Source: Actinomycetota bacterium (GTDB lineage: Bacteria; Actinomycetota; Geothermincolia; Geothermincolales; RBG-13-55-18). From it: 64,000 bases of DNA. Shown here one piece after another: positions 58,503 through 64,000 of the stretch. Each line of letters opens with the position of its first letter. Position 1 is the stretch's first letter. The translations under genes were made by a program, and so were the position numbers. Under the pieces are notes generated by a model. It searched no databases. It was not told the origin of the DNA and saw only the letters and a list, made by a program, of their open reading frames with translations. The stretch is taken from contig JAFGDU010000166.1 of NCBI GenBank assembly GCA_016931915.1, positions 1 to 64,000 on the forward strand, given 5' to 3'.

Positions 58503-59612
58503 ATGTACGTGTACGAAGCTCTTCCTCTCCTGCGTAACCACCCCCGACTTCTGACCAGCCTTCCCTGGGTGAGTTTGGGCGAGTGGCCGACGCCCATACG
58601 GCGCGCGCGCGGGCTGGAGGAGACGCATGGCCTGCCCCCTTTTTATATAAAGAGAGACGATCTCAGCTCGCGCATCTACGGGGGGAACAAGGTGCGCAAG
58701 CTGGAGTTTTCCCTGGCCGACGCCCTGCACGGGGGATACGGCAGGATCATGACCATGGGAGCCGCGGGCTCCAACCACGTACTGGCCACGGCCATGCACG
58801 GCAGGAGGCTGGGCCTTTCCACCACCGCCCTGCTCTTCGATCAGCCTTGCGCCGAATACGTGCGCCGCAACCTGCTTATGGATTATTACAGCGGGGTACG
58901 CCTGGTATGGACCGGCTCTATCCCCGGAGTGCCGCTGGCATGGGCGAAGGAGAAAGCAGCCGCGCTGCTGCGCGGCGAGCGTCTGTACTGGCTCGGCCCC
59001 GGGGGATCCTCTTCCCTCGGCACCATCGGATACGTCAATGCCGGAATGGAGATAGGGGAGCAGGTAGAAGCAGGTCTCCTGCCCGAGCCCGACTACGTGG
59101 TGGTGGCCATGGGCACACACGGGACGGCGGCCGGACTGTGGCTGGGATTGAAGCTGGCGGGGCTGCGATCGCGCCTGGTAGGCGTAGCTGTCGTAGAGAC
59201 ACCGTACTGCAACCCTACCCTGTGGGCGCGCCTGGCGAACAAGACCTCGGCTCTCCTGGAGCGTCATGGCCCGGCGATAAAGGCACCCCGGGCTCGCCCC
59301 TCAGACCTGGTTTATTTCGATGGCGAACTGGGACGGGGGTATGCCCACCTGACGCCATCGGACGTGCGAGCGGTACGCGAGGCGCGGGAACTGGAAGGCC
59401 TGGGGCTGGAGGGGACGTATACGGGGAAGGCGCTTTCTGCCGCGCTCGGCATGGCGAAGACGTTGAGGGGCGGTGAGAGCGTCCTTTTCATCAACACCTA
59501 CAACTCCGTCGATCTTTGTCCCCATATCAAGGGCCTCGATCACCGGCTGTTGCCCGAGCCGTTCCACCGTTATTTCGAGATGCCCTGCAGGGCGCTGGAG
59601 TATGAACTGTAA
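58503..59612 (+). CDS. D-cysteine desulfhydrase/ACC deaminase-like PLP enzyme
   Basis: This 369-residue fold-type II PLP enzyme belongs with D-cysteine desulfhydrase and ACC deaminase. The PLP Lys is in YGGNKVRKLEF, the conserved Gly/Ser/Asn motif is TMGAAGSNHVLATAMHG, and VVVAMGTHGTAAGLWLGL binds the phosphate. Ring-opening (ACC) or desulfurating activity cannot be separated here. It may release sulfide or ammonia from small amino acids. The alternative start GTG 58500 lies three bases upstream. The gene is coupled to the zinc-ribbon membrane gene just before it. Confidence 0.75.
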   Translation: MYVYEALPLLRNHPRLLTSLPWVSLGEWPTPIRRARGLEETHGLPPFYIKRDDLSSRIYGGNKVRKLEFSLADALHGGYGRIMTMGAAGSNHVLATAMHGRRLGLSTTALLFDQPCAEYVRRNLLMDYYSGVRLVWTGSIPGVPLAWAKEKAAALLRGERLYWLGPGGSSSLGTIGYVNAGMEIGEQVEAGLLPEPDYVVVAMGTHGTAAGLWLGLKLAGLRSRLVGVAVVETPYCNPTLWARLANKTSALLERHGPAIKAPRARPSDLVYFDGELGRGYAHLTPSDVRAVREARELEGLGLEGTYTGKALSAALGMAKTLRGGESVLFINTYNSVDLCPHIKGLDHRLLPEPFHRYFEMPCRALEYEL

Positions 59613-59714
59613 AGCCCTTCTCCGTGAGTGAGCGCTCGCGAGGCCGGCGTCTGGGTTCGCCCCCCGGAGCGGGACCAGAGCCATGGACCCGGCGATGATG
59701 GAAAGGACCTGGAG

Positions 59715-60428
59715 ATGTTCTGGTGGGACCGCTGGTTATGGGAACTGGGCTTCGCGATATGCCATCAACTACCCGAGCGCCTGCTTGCCTTCGGGGACCG
59801 TGTTCTTTTCGTCTGCTCGCGGGATACGGGGCTTTTCGTTTCCTTCTTCAGCCTCATCCTCGTGTTGTCCCTGCTGCGGGGGAGGGAACGGGCTGGGATG
59901 CCCCCTCTTGCCATCCTGGTGGTGGCCGCGGCGGGGATACTGTTCCTGGCCTGGGACGGGCTCACCAGTTATCTCGGGTTACGGGAAACCACCAATACGC
60001 TCAGATTCCTGACCGGCTTCGCCGCCGGCGCCGGTTTGGCATTCCCGGTGGCGGCCTTGTTGAACGGCACAGTCTTCGGGGGTGATCGTGCGCTGAAGGT
60101 CGCGTCCCGTGCCAGGGATATCCTCGCGGCAGGGCTTAGCGGTGGAGCCGTGCTGCTCCTCTATCTCTGGCGTCCGCAACCGCTTTTTCGCCTGGGGCAG
60201 TTGTGGCTCCTGGTGTGCATGCTCGGGACTTTCTGGGTCCTAAACCTCCTGGTCGTGTATCTGGTGCGTGAAATGGAGGGTGGTGGTCTCACCCCAGCAA
60301 GGGCGGCTGTCGCAGGCCTGCTTACGGTCGTAGAATTGACGGGGTCATACTGGCTGCACAGGGGTTTTTCAGGAAGTGGACCTGATGTAATCGTCTGGCT
60401 GCGCAGGTTCTCTCACCCCTGGCGATAG
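59715..60428 (+). CDS. DUF2085-family membrane protein
   Basis: This 237-residue protein has the motif ICHQLPERLLAFGDRVLFVCSRDTGLFVSF near its start, the signature of DUF2085 (CHQ.p.R...g....vCaRdtGi). Six or so membrane helices follow. The paired Cys/His in the motif suggest metal or heme binding but no function is established. GGAG lies close to the ATG. The gene is read together with the PLP enzyme direction, about 100 bp downstream. Confidence 0.75.
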   Translation: MFWWDRWLWELGFAICHQLPERLLAFGDRVLFVCSRDTGLFVSFFSLILVLSLLRGRERAGMPPLAILVVAAAGILFLAWDGLTSYLGLRETTNTLRFLTGFAAGAGLAFPVAALLNGTVFGGDRALKVASRARDILAAGLSGGAVLLLYLWRPQPLFRLGQLWLLVCMLGTFWVLNLLVVYLVREMEGGGLTPARAAVAGLLTVVELTGSYWLHRGFSGSGPDVIVWLRRFSHPWR

Positions 60429-60581
60429 ATTTCCGCATTGCATGCCCGGCGCAGGATATGTTGGTATGGGGGCCCGACACGCTGCGGGAGGATGAAAAAG
60501 CTGACCTTGTGGTATATTTAACAGGAGTCCGCCGGGTAGGGCTGAAGCTCTTCGGGAGCGACCAAGATTGGGAGGTCTGTT

Positions 60582-60866
60582 ATGCACGCAAAGAAGGAGA
60601 AGATCAGGGTAGAGATCTATACCACTTCACACCGTATCGTGGCCGATCTGCACATCTTCGCGGGAGCTCGCTTAACCGATATCATGCAGTCGAGGGAGAC
60701 ATCGTCGTTTTTCGCCCTTACAGACGTAGAGGTATACGATCTGGCCAGCGGCCGGGAACTGTTCCGCACCGATTTCGTTGACGTCAACCGCAGCCATATC
60801 GTTATGCTTCGCCCGCTGGAGGTCCCCGCAAGCAGGCCCAGAGAAGGACTCCAGCCTCAGTTCTAG
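60582..60866 (+). CDS. Small DUF6812-like protein
   Basis: This 94-residue protein begins MHAKKEKIRVEIYTTSHRI and reads LHIFAGARLTDIMQSRE, SFFALTDVEVYDL and DVNRSHIVMLRP. A strand-rich 'RlsD.l...FialtDvev...vN..hIv.l.P' pattern resembles DUF6812, whose members are cytosolic and of unknown role. I am only moderately sure of the family. GGGAGGTCTGTT precedes the ATG. It ends 45 bp before a gene on the opposite strand. Confidence 0.6.
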   Translation: MHAKKEKIRVEIYTTSHRIVADLHIFAGARLTDIMQSRETSSFFALTDVEVYDLASGRELFRTDFVDVNRSHIVMLRPLEVPASRPREGLQPQF

Positions 60867-60910
60867 ATTGCTGCGGACGCTACAATGAAACACCTAAGAG
60901 GTATGATGCG

Positions 60911-61330
60911 TCAGGGAATGATGTCTTCGCTGAAGCCATGTGCCTCGGTGTATCGGCACAGGTACCCCACGTTCTCGAAAAGATAAGTGTTGACTATCTT
61001 CCGAACCGAAATGGCTATCGAGTCCGGTCCCCCGTTTTTGCCTTCGATCACCGTGATGGGATTATCCAACACGGCATCATTATCATCGAGGACCCTCTGA
61101 ACGGCTTCGGATACCCTGTCCATATTCCCATGAGAGTTCGAATAGGTGATCGCCGCTTCATGTGCTGCGTCATCGGCGATGCCGTTGATGGATATATGGT
61201 TCCACATGATCGGGCCGAACTGGATGATGATCACGGCGACTACCAGAGCGACCAGGACTATGGTCAGGACATGAGCCCATACCTGGCCGTCCTCTGAGCG
61301 TAACCTGAGCGTAAAGCTTTTTCCATCCAT
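60911..61330 (-). CDS. Single-pass membrane pilus/TadE-neighbour-like protein
   Basis: This 139-residue protein has one N-terminal membrane helix (VWAHVLTIVLVALVVAVIIIQFGPIMW) followed by an about 95-residue external domain containing DDAAHEAAITYS, ITVIEGKNGGPDSIAISVRKI. The arrangement and the 'AAheAA...y' segment resemble minor pilin-like proteins, but I have no firm family. Its stop at 60911 faces the stop of the 60582 gene, so the pair is convergent. It is 42 bp from an inverted repeat element at 61373. Confidence 0.5.
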   Translation of the reverse strand: MDGKSFTLRLRSEDGQVWAHVLTIVLVALVVAVIIIQFGPIMWNHISINGIADDAAHEAAITYSNSHGNMDRVSEAVQRVLDDNDAVLDNPITVIEGKNGGPDSIAISVRKIVNTYLFENVGYLCRYTEAHGFSEDIIP

Positions 61331-61372
61331 ATCACTTTTTAGCTTCGACGGTTAACCAGGGTTTCCTTTAGC

Positions 61373-61467
61373 ATGGGGTCAGCCCTCCACATTCAACTTG
61401 ATCCAGCGAAGTCCTCGTCTGACCGCTTACGTTGGTGATCACGTTGAATGTGGAGGGCTGACCCCAT
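61373..61467. repeat. 95-base element with 25-bp perfect inverted ends
   Basis: Left arm 61373-61397 (starting ATGGGGTCAGCCCTCCACAT) and right arm 61443-61467 are perfectly complementary, with a 45-base loop. The GGGTCAG ends recall the element at 48274 although the rest differs. It ends one base before the murJ stop (TTA at 61469). It may be a miniature mobile element or a transcription terminator of murJ. Confidence 0.8.
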
Positions 61468-61468
61468 C

Positions 61469-63133
61469 TTAGCGCAGGCGCCGCGGCAGAAGGCGGTTGA
61501 ATTGGCGTGAGAGCATATCCTTGAGGGCGCGCAGCTCCTCCATGCCCATGACGTGGGCGATGAAAAAGAAGACCACGATACCCTCGGCCATGGGCAGGAG
61601 CATGTCCAGGAGGTCTCTCCACAGCCCGGAAGTAGGGTGGAACTCCACGATGAGGTGGTGGGACGCATAGATGACCACGGCCATGACCGCGGCGGCGACA
61701 AGTGTCTTTACGGCCGTGTAGACCACACGCCTTCCTCCCAGGCGCCCCAGGCGTATACGCAACACGGTGCCGTCGATGAGCATGGAAAACGTATATGCGG
61801 TTGCATACCCCAATGCCAGGCCCTTTACCCCCATCCAGTTGAAAAAAAGCAGATTGGCGCCGATATTGATGGCTACCACGAAGCAGTTGATGAACATGGG
61901 AGTGCGCGTATCCTGCATGGAGTAGAAGGTCTTTGTCAGCAGCATATCAATGGAATAGGGGATCAGGCCCAGGGAAAAGTAGAAGAGAACGCCCGAGAGC
62001 AGTTCCGTATCCCCGGCCTTGAAGAAGCCGTGTTCGAGGAGAAAACGTATGATGGGCTCGCTGAGGGTGAGATAGATGACCGCGCAGGGTACGATGATCA
62101 GTATGGTGGAGCGGATACCCATGTTCATGGTGTCCTTGAACCTGGATGTCCTGCGCAGGGCTGAGTATTCGCTCAAGGCCGGGAAGATAGCGGTTATGAT
62201 GGAAACGGCGAAGACCCCGTAGGGGAGCTGGAAGAACATCTGGGCATACTGGTAGGAAGGAACCCCTCCGTCCACCTGTATGGCCAGGGCGAAGATGACC
62301 CAGGTGCCCACCTGCCACAGGGCTATATAACCCAGCAGGGGGATGGCGAGACGCCCGATCTTGCGTATGGCGGGGTGTTTGAAATCCAGTACCGGAGTGT
62401 ATCGTACCCCTATGCGGAGGATCATGGGTACCTGTACCAGGGCCTGGGCAACAACTCCCAGGGTCGTTCCCACCGCCAGCACTATGAGATGCAGGTAGTT
62501 ATCGCGGGGACCCGGCAGGAAGTGGAATATAATGACCGTCCCGATGACCACCAGGTTGTTGGCTATAGGTGCAAAGGCGGGCACTTTAAAGTGGCGGTGT
62601 GCATTGAGCAATCCGCCGAAGATGGCGCTGAGGCCGTAGAAGATGATCTGGGGTACGAAGAAACGCAGCAGAAAAGCCGCCTGGTCCCGCACTACCTGGG
62701 TGGTAACGTCGCCGGCGGAATAGGAGCCGAAAAGGGTCATGAGCCGGATGATGAGGGGGCTGGCAAAGATGCCGATTACGGTGACCACACCCAGGATGAG
62801 CATGGATATATTGGTGACCGAGCTGGCGACGTACCATGCTTCCTCCTGCGAACGGGTGCTCAGGTATTCCACGAACACGGGGATGAAGAGCGATGCGATA
62901 ATGCCCCCCATGACCAGGTCGAAGATCATGTTGGGCATGGAATTCGCAAGGTTATAGGTGCTGGGGAGGTTGGTCTCGCCGAAGCGGAGGGTCAGCCCCA
63001 GCACGTAGGCTAATGCGGCATAGCGCAGGAATCCGGTCACGCGGCTGATGGCCGTGCCCACGGCCATCACGGCGGCGTCTTTAGCGAAGACGCCGGATTC
63101 ATCCCGCGGAGCCGGCTCCATCCCCTCAGTCAC
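61469..63133 (-). CDS. murJ: Lipid II flippase MurJ
   Basis: This 554-residue polytopic protein has the MOP-superfamily MurJ pattern: SRVTGFLRYAALAYVLG, YNLANSMPNMIFDLVMGGIIASLFIPVF, FFVPQIIFYGLSAIFGGLLNAHRHFKVPAFAPI, and 12-14 helices. MurJ moves the peptidoglycan precursor lipid II across the membrane. The start is GTG 63133, overlapping by four bases the stop of the upstream gene (GTGA), so the two are translationally coupled, as is common in actinobacteria. The protein ends beside an inverted repeat. It lacks the large C-terminal kinase-like extension of mycobacterial MviN. Confidence 0.92.
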   Translation of the reverse strand: MTEGMEPAPRDESGVFAKDAAVMAVGTAISRVTGFLRYAALAYVLGLTLRFGETNLPSTYNLANSMPNMIFDLVMGGIIASLFIPVFVEYLSTRSQEEAWYVASSVTNISMLILGVVTVIGIFASPLIIRLMTLFGSYSAGDVTTQVVRDQAAFLLRFFVPQIIFYGLSAIFGGLLNAHRHFKVPAFAPIANNLVVIGTVIIFHFLPGPRDNYLHLIVLAVGTTLGVVAQALVQVPMILRIGVRYTPVLDFKHPAIRKIGRLAIPLLGYIALWQVGTWVIFALAIQVDGGVPSYQYAQMFFQLPYGVFAVSIITAIFPALSEYSALRRTSRFKDTMNMGIRSTILIIVPCAVIYLTLSEPIIRFLLEHGFFKAGDTELLSGVLFYFSLGLIPYSIDMLLTKTFYSMQDTRTPMFINCFVVAINIGANLLFFNWMGVKGLALGYATAYTFSMLIDGTVLRIRLGRLGGRRVVYTAVKTLVAAAVMAVVIYASHHLIVEFHPTSGLWRDLLDMLLPMAEGIVVFFFIAHVMGMEELRALKDMLSRQFNRLLPRRLR

Positions 63134-64000
63134 TTATTTACCCTCCCACGGGAGTGTTTGCCGCCGCGATACCTGCGCAGCAGGCGGCGCACAATGATCA
63201 CCAGGGCAACGATAAAGGCCAGACACGCCAGGAGGATGATGGCCAGGGTATTGATGATGGATGTATTGACGGTGATCGAGGTGCTGTCTATAACCAGTCC
63301 GTCCGCTTCCAGCATTATGTCCACTATGAATGAGCCCTTACGGTGGGTGTCGACGTCGAAGATGAAGCGGTTTTCGCGCGGTTCTATGGTTACCTCCCTG
63401 GAACTTCCCTGGGGAAAGGTCAGGCTGGCGTTATCCATCCTCAAGGTTACATTCTCGAGCGGGTAGTCGAGAGCGCTGGTCACGTCGACGCTGAGCTTGC
63501 CCTCGGTGCTGGAGAGGGTTACGGAGCGTTTGAGCTCGATACTTACCTTTGCCGTTTCACCATCTATGATGGCGTTGATACTGGAAAGGTAGGCGGTTGC
63601 GGCCGCGGTTTCCTTGTCCCCCGTGAAGCGGTAATTCTCGGCGATGAGCAGGGAACGGTGCATGTTGTCTCTCAACTCATGATCCGCCGGTATGGTGGCT
63701 GTGAAATCATCCACCTTTTCCCGCGTCTCCTCCAGCTTCTGCATGTAGGAAGTCGGCGTATCCGGGTACACAGGCGCCTGCAGTGCGACGCCTTCCAGGG
63801 GAAACTGGTCGGCGTTCAGCTCCGAAAGACGCAGTGGCTGTAACCATGGACAATCCTTGACGGCGCCGTAGAGTTCATCCAGGAAGCCCCTGGAGGGTAC
63901 GAAACCGGGCGGAAAGGCAAGCACGCAGGAGCGCACCACATAGGGCCTTTCTCTCTGCAGTACCGCCAACTCGGCGAATATATTCTGCACCATGTGGTCG
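63130..64000 (-). CDS. DUF6049-like secreted membrane-anchored protein (partial)
   Basis: The gene enters from the right edge; the window shows its last about 290 codons. The visible part has an extracytoplasmic segment (LRLSELNADQFPLEGVAL, RDNMHRSLLIAENYRFTGD, LKRSVTLSSTEGKLSVDVTSALDYPLENVTLRM) and a C-terminal membrane helix (SIINTLAIILLACLAFIVALVIIVRRLLRRY). DUF6049-type proteins sit upstream of murJ in actinobacterial genomes, and the four-base overlap with murJ (GTGA at 63130-63133) supports that identity. The upstream start is not in the window. Confidence 0.7.
   Translation of the reverse strand, partial: DHMVQNIFAELAVLQRERPYVVRSCVLAFPPGFVPSRGFLDELYGAVKDCPWLQPLRLSELNADQFPLEGVALQAPVYPDTPTSYMQKLEETREKVDDFTATIPADHELRDNMHRSLLIAENYRFTGDKETAAATAYLSSINAIIDGETAKVSIELKRSVTLSSTEGKLSVDVTSALDYPLENVTLRMDNASLTFPQGSSREVTIEPRENRFIFDVDTHRKGSFIVDIMLEADGLVIDSTSITVNTSIINTLAIILLACLAFIVALVIIVRRLLRRYRGGKHSRGRVNK

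Overview
The window is GC-rich, densely coded chromosomal DNA that reads like an anaerobic, deep-branching actinobacterium. This assignment is inference. It rests on an upstream-gene plus murJ pair typical of Actinobacteria, a CtpE-like P-type ATPase, TadE-like pilus proteins, secreted TWYLAEG-repeat proteins and many Fe-S and selenium proteins. I could run no database search.

Layout. 1-3.3 kb: the end of a rubrerythrin-like gene, two zinc-ribbon membrane proteins, a DUF5808 protein and an alpha/beta hydrolase. 3.4-8.7 kb: a lower-GC accessory island with a RelE toxin relic, a PD-(D/E)XK-like protein, a DUF2958 mini-operon, a small ribbon-helix-helix protein, a pilin-like protein, an HNH nuclease and a methyltransferase fused to a nuclease domain. 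8.9-25.7 kb: envelope and signalling genes (lipoproteins, a 835-aa repeat protein, a PAS protein, a B12-type radical SAM protein, a 1341-aa subtilase with FG-GAP repeats, TadE-like proteins, an ECF sigma/FecR-like pair). One selenoprotein hidden by an in-frame TGA lies here, at about 9.48-9.93 kb.

25.9-39.4 kb: the energy-metabolism core. tatA, tatC and fdhE precede a Tat-exported selenocysteine formate dehydrogenase (TGA at 28919), its Fe-S subunit, and then rnfC and rnfD without the other rnf genes. A perfect terminator follows rnfD. A P-type ATPase and apbE, the flavin transferase family that modifies RnfD, come next. 39.4-45.9 kb: a selenocysteine locus on the minus strand (selD, yedF, selA, selB, tRNA-Sec, LysR regulator). 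SelD itself is a selenoprotein whose first 19 residues are hidden by its own TGA. So the window carries the Tat exporter, the FdhE factor, the Sec machinery and probably the flavinylation enzyme needed for one membrane formate-oxidising complex.

46-64 kb: an iron-sulfur flavoprotein, a class III CoA-transferase, tRNA-Pro, two DUF362 proteins, an M24-like protein, an SCP2 protein, a C45-type hydrolase, a Nudix hydrolase, a cation diffusion facilitator fused to a NifX-like domain, a ferredoxin protein, a PLP enzyme, a DUF2085 protein and murJ. A family of intergenic repeats with a covarying hairpin and two long perfect inverted repeats are scattered through the window.
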